A stretch of 64,000 nt of DNA from JBCBWG01 sp038523925 (GTDB lineage: Bacteria > Pseudomonadota > Alphaproteobacteria > Rhizobiales > Hyphomicrobiaceae): NCBI GenBank assembly GCA_038523925.1, contig JBCBIY010000013.1, forward strand, positions 1-64,000, written 5' to 3'. The position numbers and the translations under genes were made by a program. The notes beneath the pieces are model-generated. The model saw nothing but the letters and a program-made list of their open reading frames with translations. It was not told the DNA's origin and did no database searches. Of this stretch, positions 1-8,831 are shown in pieces (within the stretch, counting starts at the first letter, position 1; each line of letters opens with the position of its first letter).

Positions 1-214
1 CGGCCGGCTCCTTGCGCGCTGCTGGCGCTGTTTGTTGGCCCAACCGCGCTGCCGCGCGTCGGCGATTAGAATCCGCGACTAAGCGCATCGCGCGATACGC
101 GGGCCTGACGGCCCGCTCCTTGCGCGCTGCGCTTAGTCGCGGATTCTAAGCGCCGACGCGCGGCAGCGCGGTTGGGCCAACAAACAGCGCCAGCAGCGCG
201 CAAGGAGCCGGCCG
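1..214. repeat. Large imperfect palindrome (two 86-base inverted arms)
   Basis: Bases 1-86 are the reverse complement of 129-214 with about one mismatch. The centre at 107.5 is itself a perfect hairpin, GCGGGCC-TGAC-GGCCCGC (99-116), so nearly all of 1-214 can fold on itself apart from an internal loop (87-98 against 117-128). The left arm may continue beyond the window edge. It arises from two repeat units placed head to head. Confidence 0.85.
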
Positions 215-450
215 ATAGGCCGGCGGATCGCGCGATGCGCTGAGTCGCGGATTCTAGGCGCCGTCTAGCGGCAGCGTAGACGGGCAAACAAAAACAAGCG
301 GTGCCACCCACTGACGGCAAAGGCAGCCCCACCGCTTCCAGAGCGTGAGCAGCGCGCAAGGAGCAGGCCGTCAGGCCCGCGGATCGCGCGATGCGGTTAG
401 TCGCGGATTCTAAGCGCCGACTAGCGGCAGCGTAGACGGGCCAACAAAAA
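1..450. repeat. Block of hairpin-rich repeat units, non-coding
   Basis: About 100-base related units occur at 31-130 (minus orientation), 193-293 (plus) and 349-450 (plus), with a further half unit at 129-189 (plus) and the start of another at 1-30 (minus). Each unit starts with GCAGCGCGCAAGGAGC, then carries a GC-rich hairpin, the palindrome ATCGCGCGAT, a second hairpin built on TTAGTCGCGGATTCTAA, and a third around GCGGCAGCG, ending GGGCCAACAAA. No credible protein is encoded; the open frame at 66-359 is an artefact of GC-rich repeats. The block lies downstream of the minus-strand gene ending at 462. No other copy was noticed in the rest of the window. Confidence 0.8.
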
Positions 451-472
451 CCAGCGCCTTTTCAGGCGCTGG
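446..472 (-). terminator. Rho-independent terminator of the ketopantoate-reductase-like gene
   Basis: Read on the minus strand, the 8-bp stem CCAGCGCC/GGCGCTGG closes a six-base loop and is followed by TTTTTG. The stop codon of the minus-strand gene (462-464) lies at the edge of the loop, so the terminator overlaps the end of the coding sequence. Confidence 0.75.
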
Positions 473-1535
473 CGCTGGCGCGATTCTTTTTGAGCCAGGC
501 GTCGACGGTGGCGACGGTGGCGTCGACGGTGGGGTTCGACTTGCCGCGCTGTTGGCCGATCAGTTGGACGAGCTTGTCGACGCGTTCGATGTTGGGCGCG
601 CCGGCGGCGAGTGCGCGGGCGGCTGAGGATGGCTTTGCGAGGCCCTGTGCTGCGGCCGCGTACTTCTCGAACGGGACGAGGTCGGCCTCATTCGCACCGA
701 TCTCGACGCAGAGCGCCTTCACCCAATCGTAGACTGCCTTCGAAGCATCGATATCGCTGTGGACCGCCTCTTTGATCGGGCGCACATCGGTGTCCATCAC
801 ACAACGGTAGTTGCCGGTCAGCAGCATGGCCCACTTCGCAAGCGGCACAAACAGCGAGTCGTGCAGCTTGAGCTTCACCGGAATCTCTGTCGCGCCGCCG
901 TCGACATCCATCCGGACGGCCATGATGTCGTCCTGCAACGTGCGCAGCAGCGCCGTCGCGTCGTCATCATCAAAGGCTGCGACTTTGAAGTTGGTCGGCA
1001 AGCTCACTTGCAGGACGTTGACCGGCTCTTCCGGCGGGCGGAACGCCTGCGGGTCTGGGCTGCAGAGCGTGACGTTGCCGGGCGTAAAAGCGTCCCAAAC
1101 CGTCGGGTCCGTGTAGCAGGCGCGAAGCGCGTCATGGTCAAGCCCGCTGATGCGTTTGATGTAAGGCAGCGGCGGCATGTTCATGATCGACATGCACGGC
1201 TTGCCCGACTTGGCGACACGCTGAAGCAGTTCGTTGACGCCGGGCGATCGGTACTGCGGCTCCTGCATGGCAAGGCCGATCAGATCAAAGTCGTTCGGGT
1301 CGACAGCGTCTGGCGCGGCAGCCTTCACCGTGCCGGGCAGGTCTTTGGAGTTGATCTCGACCAGTCCGTCGCGGCCGCGGATCGGCATGCGCACCTGGAC
1401 ACCATCTGTGTTGATCGCCTCGGCTTCAGCGGGCAGGCAAACGAGCGTCGTGTCGTGGCCGGCCATCAACATTTTCGTCGCGAGCAGCGATCCGTACGAT
1501 GCACCAAGAATGAGCGTGTGCGACTTGCCGGCCAT
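462..1535 (-). CDS. Ketopantoate-reductase-like (ApbA/PanE N-terminal) dehydrogenase
   Basis: The 357-residue product begins with a Rossmann dinucleotide site (LILGASYGSLLATKML, about residues 8-23), as in the ApbA/PanE family of NADPH-dependent 2-oxoacid reductases. The C-terminal half is helical and poorly conserved, so pantothenate synthesis should not be assumed; octopine/opine-type dehydrogenases share the fold. An AAGGA ribosome site precedes the ATG. It is the last gene of a putative minus-strand operon, 81 bases after the alcohol dehydrogenase gene, and ends inside its own terminator. The substrate is unknown. Confidence 0.6.
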   Translation of the reverse strand: MAGKSHTLILGASYGSLLATKMLMAGHDTTLVCLPAEAEAINTDGVQVRMPIRGRDGLVEINSKDLPGTVKAAAPDAVDPNDFDLIGLAMQEPQYRSPGVNELLQRVAKSGKPCMSIMNMPPLPYIKRISGLDHDALRACYTDPTVWDAFTPGNVTLCSPDPQAFRPPEEPVNVLQVSLPTNFKVAAFDDDDATALLRTLQDDIMAVRMDVDGGATEIPVKLKLHDSLFVPLAKWAMLLTGNYRCVMDTDVRPIKEAVHSDIDASKAVYDWVKALCVEIGANEADLVPFEKYAAAAQGLAKPSSAARALAAGAPNIERVDKLVQLIGQQRGKSNPTVDATVATVDAWLKKNRASASA

Positions 1536-1616
1536 GTGTGTTTTCCTTCGTCTGCTGCGGATCAGTGGCGCGGCGCAGGCTGGCTGCGGCGGTGCCCTGA
1601 CTCCGGCGTGGTTTGT

Positions 1617-2633
1617 TCATTCCATCGCGAGGACGATCTTCGCGGATGCGACCTGACCTCCATCAAGGTCCTGAAAGCTCTCCGCCCCCTCAGCGAGTGG
1701 TCGTTGTTCGGTCCACGAAAGGTCGCCGTAGCGGCCTTTCGCCAGGCCATCGAGCGTCTCGCGGACATCGGCGGGGGTATAGCAGTAGGTGCCGAGAAAG
1801 CCGACCTCCTGTAACGTCAATTTCCGCACATCAATGCCGTCATCGCCGCCGGCGAGGCCGATATGCACAATCGCGCCACCCGGGCGGACAACGCGGCTCG
1901 CCTCAGCGCGCGACCGCCCGCTGCCGAATGCGTCAAACACGAGGTCGGCGGAGCTATCGTCGGGCGCGCCGTTTTGGGCGGCTGGGTCATAGGCAACGAA
2001 TGGCCCGAACGACGAAAGCCGCTCACGGCGCAGCCCGGACGTCTCGGCAATCGCGATATCGCGCACGCCGCGGGCCGCAAGCGCCAGCGCCGTCCCAAGC
2101 CCGATCGCGCCGCCACCGACAACAACCGCGTACGCTTCACTGAGCGGCCGCCGCATCCAGCGCTCGCCAAGGCTCACTGCGTGATTGCAAACCGCCATTG
2201 GCTCGGTAAGAGCCGCCACCTCCGTCGGCATGCCATCGGGCAACGCCAAGCAGTTCTCCGCCCGCACCCGCACATATTCGGCGAAGGCACCGGGGCTGCC
2301 CTTCATCGAAAGCAGCCGGCGTTCGCTGCACAAGTGCGGTTCGCCACGTTGGCAATCGATGCAGGTGCCGCAGCTCATCAGCGGGTTGATTGCGACCCGC
2401 TCGCCCGAGCGGGGGCCGTCCACGATCGTGCCGGCGGCTTCGTGACCGAGGATCAGCGGCGGCGGACGGCGGACCATGTCGTGGCCGTGATAGGCGTGCA
2501 TGTCGGAACCGCAGATGCCGCAATGGGCGACCTTCACGATGACCTCTTCGCATGTCGCGTTGCGGTCAAGTTCCGGCGCCGGCTCCTCGCGGAACTGCAT
2601 CTCGTTCGGGGCGGTGAACACAAGCGCCTGCAT
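1617..2633 (-). CDS. Zinc-dependent medium-chain alcohol dehydrogenase
   Basis: The 338 residues form a complete MDR-family enzyme. The catalytic zinc site is visible in CGICGSDMHAYHG (about 38-50) and GHEAAG (about 63-68). The structural zinc cysteines lie in SCGTCIDCQRGEPHLCSE (about 92-109). A glycine-rich NAD(P) site (VVGGGAIGLGTALALAARG) is near residue 171. The pattern is closest to L-threonine, L-idonate or sorbitol dehydrogenases, but the substrate cannot be read from sequence. AAGGAA precedes the ATG. The start is 12 bases after the AbrB-like gene, so co-transcription is likely. Confidence 0.8.
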   Translation of the reverse strand: MQALVFTAPNEMQFREEPAPELDRNATCEEVIVKVAHCGICGSDMHAYHGHDMVRRPPPLILGHEAAGTIVDGPRSGERVAINPLMSCGTCIDCQRGEPHLCSERRLLSMKGSPGAFAEYVRVRAENCLALPDGMPTEVAALTEPMAVCNHAVSLGERWMRRPLSEAYAVVVGGGAIGLGTALALAARGVRDIAIAETSGLRRERLSSFGPFVAYDPAAQNGAPDDSSADLVFDAFGSGRSRAEASRVVRPGGAIVHIGLAGGDDGIDVRKLTLQEVGFLGTYCYTPADVRETLDGLAKGRYGDLSWTEQRPLAEGAESFQDLDGGQVASAKIVLAME

Positions 2634-2645
2634 CGGCGGACTTCC

Positions 2646-3755
2646 TTAAGATGGCGTTTTGTCGGACGGCGATGCGCCGGGTGTCGCGGCCGTTTGCCAG
2701 TTGACGCGCTGCGCGGAGAATACCAGTTGCGCGCCCAGGATCGAAACCGCGACCCGCAGCAGGTGGTGGAGCGCGATAAACGGGACGTCGAGGCTGAGGA
2801 CGATCGCAAGCAGGCTGAGCTCGCTCTGGCCGCCCGGCGCATAGGCGAGCGCGACGGAGGTGAAGTCAGCGCCCGTCAGGCGCGCGATGCCGGCGGCAAC
2901 GACGAGCCCGAATGCGATGATGATGACGGAGTAGCCGAGCGCCCAACTCACCCAGCGCGTGAACTCAGCAAGCGTCAGTCCGCGAAACTGCGCGCCGAGT
3001 AGAATGCCAAGCGTCACCTGCGTCACGATCAGAAGTTCAGATGGCACCTGCGAGGCCGTGAGGCCCATCGCGTGGACCGTGCCGCTGATAATCATCGGTC
3101 CGACAATCGACGCGCCAAGGATCCCAAAGTAGGCCGCGATCTGCCAGCCGATGACGGCGATTGCGAGCATGACGGCCGCGTCGACGGCGGTGACCTCCCA
3201 GATGTGGATCGTGTCGAGCACAGCGCCGCGGACCGGCAGGTCCGACGTCCACGAAAGGACTACCGGCACCGCGAAAACGATAAGCACCAGCCGCACCGAC
3301 TGCATCAGCGTGACCATGCGTTCGTTCGCGCCCGCCTCCTTCGACATGAAGACCATCTCTGTGAGGCCGCCCGGCACTGAGACAAAGAACGATGTTGCAG
3401 GATCGAAGCCTGCGATGCGGCGGTAAAAGAGATAGCCGAGCGCGGTGACGAACGCGGTGTATGGCGCGATCAACAGGAGCGAAATGGCGAGTTCGCCGGC
3501 GCGGTCCAGGAGGGCCGGCGTAAACGAACTGCCGATCGCGACGCCGAGCACCATCCGCGTCGGTATCGTCAGCGAGCGGGGCCGCTTGAGCGGCAGGCCG
3601 ACAATCGATGCGATCATGCAGGCTGTGAGTGATCCAAGAAAGATCGGCAGCGGCGCGTCGACGGCCACGAACAAGACCGCGCCAAGCGTTGCGACGATGA
3701 AGGCGAGCGTGACACCGGGCAGCCGCGTGTAAACGAGCGTCTTCAGGCGGTCCAA
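2646..3755 (-). CDS. AbrB-family (putative ammonia monooxygenase family) membrane protein
   Basis: The 369 residues contain about ten hydrophobic segments. Two related halves each carry motifs typical of the AbrB family (PF05145), for example SVPGGLTEMV near residue 125 and YAPGGQSELSLLA near residue 305. Members are often annotated as ammonia monooxygenases, but that name has no enzymatic basis in this architecture; a transport or regulatory role in the inner membrane is more likely. The start appears to be TTG, with GGGAG about 11 bases upstream. It heads the operon with the dehydrogenase and reductase genes, so it may handle their substrate; this is inference. Confidence 0.75.
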   Translation of the reverse strand: MDRLKTLVYTRLPGVTLAFIVATLGAVLFVAVDAPLPIFLGSLTACMIASIVGLPLKRPRSLTIPTRMVLGVAIGSSFTPALLDRAGELAISLLLIAPYTAFVTALGYLFYRRIAGFDPATSFFVSVPGGLTEMVFMSKEAGANERMVTLMQSVRLVLIVFAVPVVLSWTSDLPVRGAVLDTIHIWEVTAVDAAVMLAIAVIGWQIAAYFGILGASIVGPMIISGTVHAMGLTASQVPSELLIVTQVTLGILLGAQFRGLTLAEFTRWVSWALGYSVIIIAFGLVVAAGIARLTGADFTSVALAYAPGGQSELSLLAIVLSLDVPFIALHHLLRVAVSILGAQLVFSAQRVNWQTAATPGASPSDKTPS

Positions 3756-4015
3756 TTCGGTATCAGCTCCCTGCCGTGCCCCCGGTCAGCGCCGCCACGG
3801 CGCCCGCACGGTCAGCGAGTTGCCCGGCACTATGTCTCCCCCTGACCATAGCGCCGCCGCCGCGATTTGCCCAAGCCCGCGACGCATTCCACACCTACGT
3901 GGCGTGCAACCTGCCGCATGGGCCCGCCGCGGCTTTGGGCCTGACCGCCGGTGTGGTTTAACCGGGCGCCGCGGCTCTGCCGTGGACCCTTGCCGGACTG
4001 AAGGATCACGCTGCT

Positions 4016-6340
4016 ATGCAGGATCGCGAACCACCGCCATTTTCACACGCGCCGCATAGCGGCGCGCAGCCGCCGGCACCAGGTCATCCAAACCCTCACC
4101 CGGCGCCGCCCGGACAACCGCCACGGCGCCGCCGCCGCAAGCGCCCGCCCCCGGCCCCCAAACGCATGTCCTGGTTCAGCCGCATCGTGCTCGGCATAGT
4201 CTTCCTGCTCGTCGTCGCGATCGGGGCGGCGGCAACGGCTGTGATGCTGATCAACCCCGTTGACGTGGTCAGCAACCGGCTGGTCGCGCAGGTCAAGCAG
4301 ACGACCGGCCGCGACCTCACGATCAAGGGCGGGACGGGCCTTTCGTTCTGGCCGAAGCTTGCCGTGTCGCTGAAGGACGTGACCTTGTCGCCGCCGCCAG
4401 GCATGACCGCGCCAGACACACTGCGCGCAAGCGAAGTCGCCGTGCGTGTTGCGATCTGGCCGCTGCTCAACGGCCGCGCGCAGGTTGAAAGCGTGGCCCT
4501 CGAGGCCCCGGTGTTTGACCTGCGCCGCGACACGTCGGGCCGGACAAGTTGGACGTTTGCAGGCCTCAAGCTACCGCTCGGCCGCACGCGCTTTGCGCAG
4601 GCGACCGGCCAGACCGCAACCGACGCGCGCAGCCCCGCCAGCCGTGGTGCAGCCGACGCCCGCACGCTCGCCCTCCTCGACAAGCTCGAGCTCAACGCCG
4701 TGCGCATCACGCGCGGCACCGTCAACTACACCGACGAGCAATCGGGCCACGCCGAAGCGTTCCGCAATATCGACATCACCATCCAGGGCCGCAGCCTGCG
4801 CGACCGCGCGACGATCAACGGCCAGATGCTCGTGCGCGGCACGACGATGAACTTCGATGCGACGCTCGGCGTACCGCGCGACCTGCTCACGGGCCGCCCG
4901 GCCGATATCGCGGTCAAACTTGCAAGCGATGCTGTGGCCGGCACGCTCAATGGCAAAGTCGACCTGACGGGCGCCACCGTCTTCCGAGGGCCACTGTTTG
5001 CATCGAGCGCATCACTTAGCCGGATCGCAAAGCTTGCAGCCTATCAGGCACCGAACGCCGACCAGCTCGGCAACGTGAAGGTCGCCGGTGATCTCGTCGT
5101 CCGCGGGCCGGAAGTGAACCTCAATCGGGCGCGGATCACGCTCGGAGAGGTCCAGGCAAGCGGCGCGCTCGGCGGCCGGTTTGACGGCCCGCGCCCGGCC
5201 CTGACGGCCGACCTTAAGATCAATCAGCTCGACATCGACAAGTTCACCGCCGGCGCGGCAGGCGTGGCGCCCGGCGCGTTGCCAGCGTCGTCGACGCCTG
5301 GATCGGCGGCAGCCTCAGGTGGCGGCCAGCCCAACTCGATCGATGATCTGCTGCGCCGGAGCCAGGTGAAGGGCTTCGTCGGCCGCGATGGCTGGGATGC
5401 AACGCCGATTGACACAAGCGTGCTTCGGGCAGCCGACGTCCGCGTCAAGGTCCAGGCGGGCCCCGTGACTGGAAGCGGCGTGCGCCTCGACAGCGCGAGG
5501 CTTCGGCTCGCGCTCAACAATGGGTCGGCACGGCTCGATGTTGATGACGCAAAGCTCTACGACGGCACGTTGCGCGGCATCGTCACGCTTGATCCGGCCA
5601 AGCCGGGCCTCCGCCTCGGAGCGAACCTACGCGCGAATGGGTTTGCGGCCCGCCGTCTGCTCAAGGACTTTGCCGGCGTCGACATGCTGGCGGCATCCAC
5701 TGATGCACGGATCGCCGTTGGCAGCGGCGGCGCGAGCGTCAAAGACCTCGCTTCAGGGCTTGCGGGCACCGCCGAAGTTCAGATGAAAAACGGTGCCATC
5801 ATCGGGTGGAACCTCGCCGAGATGGTCCGCCGCGCCCAACAGGGCCGGTTTGACGGTCTGCAGGCGGCGCCGTCGAAGAAGACCGATTTCTCCGAAATGT
5901 CGGCGACCTTCAAAATCCGGAAGGGCGTTGCGCGGAACTCTGACCTTAAGTTGCAAGGCCCGCTCCTCCGCGTCACGGGGGCCGGCGACATCGACATCGG
6001 CCGCCGGCAGCTCAACTACGTGGTCCGCCCGCGTGTCGTCGCCGACCTGACGGGCCAGGGCGGCGGCGTTGGCGGCGGCGGGCTGGAAATCCCCGTCCGC
6101 TTCAAAGGCTCTTGGGATGATCCCGACGTGCGCCCGGAGCTCGGTGACTTCCTCTCAGACCCGAACAAGGCCGCCGAAGCAGCCCGTCAGATCGGCCAGG
6201 CCTATGACCAGAACAAGGACAAGATCAGGGATCTCAAGCGCCAGTTCCGCGAGAAGGATACCGGCGAGGTTCTCGACGGTCTGCTCAAGAACGACGGCGC
6301 TGAGGCGAAGAAACTTCTGGAAGGTCTTTTCGGCAGATGA
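4016..6340 (+). CDS. AsmA-family envelope protein
   Basis: The 774-residue protein has a proline- and arginine-rich cytoplasmic N-terminus (about 1-50), one membrane anchor (about 57-79) and a long beta-rich periplasmic region typical of AsmA/TamB-like proteins. These are thought to act in outer-membrane assembly or phospholipid transport. The AsmA C-terminal signature lies around residues 585-700 (LASGLAGTAEVQMKNGAI, then GDIDIGRRQLNYVV). AAGGA lies 11 bases before the ATG; the internal ATG before SWFSRIV is an alternative start that would remove the proline-rich tail. It is monocistronic by position. Confidence 0.8.
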   Translation: MQDREPPPFSHAPHSGAQPPAPGHPNPHPAPPGQPPRRRRRKRPPPAPKRMSWFSRIVLGIVFLLVVAIGAAATAVMLINPVDVVSNRLVAQVKQTTGRDLTIKGGTGLSFWPKLAVSLKDVTLSPPPGMTAPDTLRASEVAVRVAIWPLLNGRAQVESVALEAPVFDLRRDTSGRTSWTFAGLKLPLGRTRFAQATGQTATDARSPASRGAADARTLALLDKLELNAVRITRGTVNYTDEQSGHAEAFRNIDITIQGRSLRDRATINGQMLVRGTTMNFDATLGVPRDLLTGRPADIAVKLASDAVAGTLNGKVDLTGATVFRGPLFASSASLSRIAKLAAYQAPNADQLGNVKVAGDLVVRGPEVNLNRARITLGEVQASGALGGRFDGPRPALTADLKINQLDIDKFTAGAAGVAPGALPASSTPGSAAASGGGQPNSIDDLLRRSQVKGFVGRDGWDATPIDTSVLRAADVRVKVQAGPVTGSGVRLDSARLRLALNNGSARLDVDDAKLYDGTLRGIVTLDPAKPGLRLGANLRANGFAARRLLKDFAGVDMLAASTDARIAVGSGGASVKDLASGLAGTAEVQMKNGAIIGWNLAEMVRRAQQGRFDGLQAAPSKKTDFSEMSATFKIRKGVARNSDLKLQGPLLRVTGAGDIDIGRRQLNYVVRPRVVADLTGQGGGVGGGGLEIPVRFKGSWDDPDVRPELGDFLSDPNKAAEAARQIGQAYDQNKDKIRDLKRQFREKDTGEVLDGLLKNDGAEAKKLLEGLFGR

Positions 6341-6477
6341 CGAAAATAAGTGCCGATTCAGGCGTTTGAATTGACGTGCTGAGCATTGTCGATGCGATCG
6401 GCGGCTAACGCGTTAGGCCTGCGCACAAATCGGCAAAAGCAAATGTTCACCCGCCTGCGGATTAACACTTGCGAAGC

Positions 6478-6619
6478 AGACGCCGAGCCGTCATATGCAG
6501 CGTCTCCGTCTGTCCACCTGCCCTGAAGGTAAGGCCCCGGTAGCGCAAGCTGGTACGACCTAGACCCCAAAAGTAAGGAGCGGGCGGGTTAATTCTATCT
6601 GCTGGTTGGGGAGGGTCCG
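6478..6619 (+). promoter_or_regulatory. Possible structured 5' leader of speD
   Basis: The 279-base space before speD can form local stems: AGACGC/GCGTCT (6478-6483 with 6500-6505) and AGC-GCAA-GCT with a GNRA tetraloop near 6542-6551. A strong GGGGAGGG ribosome site sits just before the speD ATG. Alphaproteobacterial polyamine genes can carry leader RNAs (for example the speF motif), but I could not match this sequence to a known motif. The folding is by eye only. Confidence 0.3.
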
Positions 6620-7183
6620 ATGGCCTATGACGACACCCTCTTCCAATTGGGGATGGACTTGACTCGTTCAAGCACCGCCCAAAAGGAAGATCACCGTGAA
6701 ACGGCGCTGGTTGCGCCACACGATACCGAACTCGATGAGAGCAATCCGTGCGATCTGGATGATCGCAGGGATTTCTTCATTGAGCGCGACGGCGTGCGCT
6801 ACGCCGGCAACCACCTGATCATCGATCTGTTCGGCGCGAAGGGCGTCGACGATGTTGGTCGCATGGAAGACGCGATGCGCAAGTGTATTCGCGATGCCGG
6901 AGCCACGCTGCTTCACTTCCACCTGCACGAGTTCACACCAAACGGTGGCGTGTCAGGCGTTGCGGTGCTTTCTGAGAGCCATATCTCAGTCCACAGTTGG
7001 CCCGAAGCCGAGTATGCGGCGTTCGATGTCTTCATGTGCGGCGATGCCAAGCCTGAAGTCTGCGTCGATATCTTGCGCGATGCGTTCGAGGCCGACGAGG
7101 TTGTCGTCAAGACGCATCGGCGCGGCGAAGACCTTGATCTCAACCAGTGGCAGGCCGCCGCGAAGGAAGCCAGAGCCGCCTAG
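6620..7183 (+). CDS. speD: S-adenosylmethionine decarboxylase proenzyme
   Basis: It makes decarboxylated SAM, the aminopropyl donor for spermidine. The bacterial SpeD core spans about residues 55-165 and shows the self-processing site LSES-HISVHSWPE. By family precedent the chain is cut between Glu119 and Ser120, and Ser120 becomes the pyruvoyl cofactor. The FHLHEFTPNGGVSGVAVL block before the site is well conserved. The 187 residues include an N-terminal extension of about 45 residues beyond compact SpeD proteins. GGGGAGGG precedes the ATG. speE follows 262 bases downstream. Confidence 0.93.
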   Translation: MAYDDTLFQLGMDLTRSSTAQKEDHRETALVAPHDTELDESNPCDLDDRRDFFIERDGVRYAGNHLIIDLFGAKGVDDVGRMEDAMRKCIRDAGATLLHFHLHEFTPNGGVSGVAVLSESHISVHSWPEAEYAAFDVFMCGDAKPEVCVDILRDAFEADEVVVKTHRRGEDLDLNQWQAAAKEARAA

Positions 7184-7202
7184 GCGACGGTTGCGCGGCT
7201 GT

Positions 7203-7258
7203 GATGTTGTCGGGGTGGATCGCGGTTTAACGGCCGGTCCGCCCCAACATCTTTGGGG
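7203..7258 (+). promoter_or_regulatory. Mutually exclusive stems between speD and speE
   Basis: GATGTT and GGGG (7203-7208, 7212-7215) can pair with CCCCAACATC (7242-7251). Alternatively CCCCAA (7242-7247) can pair with TTGGGG (7253-7258). The two folds compete for the same bases, as in attenuators, but there is no U-tract. Regulatory function is a guess. Confidence 0.25.
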
Positions 7259-7445
7259 CCGTCATGCGCATGACACTGGACACGCGCGAAGCTAGCAGCG
7301 ATCTCACGTAAGCCAGGGCGCAACGACCCTCATCGTCGTCGGCACGCGTCTCTTCGGCTAGCCCTGGCCGGCGGTCATCCGGCGCGCCGGACATCTTCTA
7401 TTTTGACTTCTTACCGGGGGCGCACTGCGTGTGCGCGGGCTCTTC

Positions 7446-8351
7446 ATGGCGAAACCGACGACGCGGACCCGCTGGGTCAACGAGACATTCCATGCCGACT
7501 GGCAGGTGCGGCTTAAGGCCGACAAGGTCCTGCATGAAGTCAAGTCGAAGCATCAGCATCTCGTCATCTTCGAGAACAAGAGCTGGGGCACGGTGCTGAT
7601 GCTCGACGGCGTGACGCAGCTCACGACCGCCGACGAGTTCATGTACCACGAGATGATGGCGCACGTGCCGCTGATGGCGCTTGAGCGGCCGAAGTCCGTG
7701 TTGATCATTGGCGGCGGTGACGGCGGCGTGCTCCGCGAAGTGTTGAAACATCCGTCCGTCAAGGGCGCGACGCTCGTCGACATCGATCGCGATGTCATCG
7801 ATACCGCGCTCAAGTACTACCCGCAGGTCGCAGGCGGCGCATATGACGATCCACGCGCCGAGACGGTGATCGCCGATGGCGTCAAGTTCGTCGCCGAGAC
7901 CAAGGAGCGGTTCGACGTCATCATCGTTGACTCATCAGAACCCATCGGGCCGTCGGCCGTGCTCCACAGCAAGCCCTTCTTCGATAGCTGCCATGCAGCG
8001 CTAACGCCCAGCGGCATTCTCATCGCGCAGAACGGCCTCGTGTTCTCAGCGCCTGAGCACCTTGAGCAGACCACGCGTTATTTGGCTGCAAGCTTTAAGA
8101 CGGTCACGCCCTATCTCGTCACGCAGCCCTGTTATTTTGGCGGCGCGCTCGCCATTAACGCGGCGACCGATGGGGATGCGCCGGGCAGCGTTGCGGTCGC
8201 AACCCTCGCACGGCGTCAAAAGCGCCGCGGGATCGCGACCCGCTATTGGACACCAGAACATCACGGCGCAGCGTTTGCGCTTCCCGCCTACGCGGCGGCC
8301 GCCCGGGACGCTGGGCTCAAGACGTCAGCGTCCCGCCGACGGAAACCCTGA
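7446..8351 (+). CDS. speE: Spermidine synthase
   Basis: An aminopropyltransferase that joins decarboxylated SAM to putrescine. The 301-residue protein shows the N-terminal hairpin domain (WGTVLMLDGVTQLTTADEF), the SAM-type nucleotide loop IGGGDGGVLREVLKH, and the substrate-binding IIVDSSEPIGPS with its acidic residues. GTG at 7431 in the same frame adds five residues and has the better-placed purine-rich site, so the start is uncertain. The C-terminus ends in a basic tail. It lies downstream of speD, forming a complete path from SAM and putrescine to spermidine. Confidence 0.93.
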   Translation: MAKPTTRTRWVNETFHADWQVRLKADKVLHEVKSKHQHLVIFENKSWGTVLMLDGVTQLTTADEFMYHEMMAHVPLMALERPKSVLIIGGGDGGVLREVLKHPSVKGATLVDIDRDVIDTALKYYPQVAGGAYDDPRAETVIADGVKFVAETKERFDVIIVDSSEPIGPSAVLHSKPFFDSCHAALTPSGILIAQNGLVFSAPEHLEQTTRYLAASFKTVTPYLVTQPCYFGGALAINAATDGDAPGSVAVATLARRQKRRGIATRYWTPEHHGAAFALPAYAAAARDAGLKTSASRRRKP

Positions 8352-8529
8352 CATCCCATTCGTTGACCTTGCGCCGGACCAGCCTCGCACCACCTACACG
8401 CAGGCGTGAGAGTTCGCGCGCAAATCGCGATTGGGCACGGGCACGTATCCTGCCTAGGTTCGATCGCACAACAAGCAGGCCGAAACGCAAACAAGAACGC
8501 CTGCCGAGATGACAAAGAAAGGCCAATCA

Positions 8530-8769
8530 ATGGTCGACACGAGCACAAGACGGACGCGTCGGTTTTCCTTGAATGATATGAATGGGTTAGGGCTTGTGCT
8601 TATGGCCCTGACGTTGACGTTCGCGACGACGGCGATGTCTGAGGTGGATTATCAGGCAAAGGCTGCAGCGTTTGCCGCGAAGGAAAACCATCGCGCAACT
8701 GGAACGAGCGTGAAGAAGCTGGCGTTCTGTCCTTGGTCACCGACTAAGACCGAGGAAAAGGCGAGCTAG
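8530..8769 (+). CDS. Small predicted membrane protein, unknown
   Basis: The 79-residue product has a basic N-terminus (TRRTRRFSL), one hydrophobic segment (about residues 20-42) and a polar C-terminal tail with a single cysteine. AGAAAGG lies seven bases before the ATG at 8530; an in-frame ATG at 8509 is less well supported. It is followed closely by two hairpins and a strong terminator, so it probably forms its own transcription unit. I do not recognise the family. The reading frame is plausible but not proven. Confidence 0.55.
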   Translation: MVDTSTRRTRRFSLNDMNGLGLVLMALTLTFATTAMSEVDYQAKAAAFAAKENHRATGTSVKKLAFCPWSPTKTEEKAS

Positions 8770-8794
8770 TTCGCCAGCCCCCCTCTGCACTCAG

Positions 8795-8825
8795 CTCTTT
8801 CGCCTTACCCCCGGGGCAGAAAGAG
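8795..8825 (+). other. Stem-loop upstream of terminator
   Basis: CTCTTTCGCC (8795-8804) pairs with GGC-A-GAAAGAG (8815-8825) with one bulged A, giving a stable hairpin six bases before the terminator hairpin. Together they make a compact double-hairpin 3' end. Confidence 0.5.
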
Positions 8826-8831
8826 CGACGA

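Noticed and set aside
66..359. Open frame of 97 codons in the repeat block
   Set aside because: It consists of translated repeat units rich in Ala and Arg, is antisense-symmetric and has no ribosome site.
1..450. CRISPR array
   Set aside because: Units are about 100 bases, face both ways, form hairpins and are not separated by unique spacers; no cas genes.
759..1814. Long plus-strand open frames opposite the ketopantoate-reductase-like gene
   Set aside because: High-GC antisense shadows: His/Arg/Asp-biased composition, no family motifs and no start signals.
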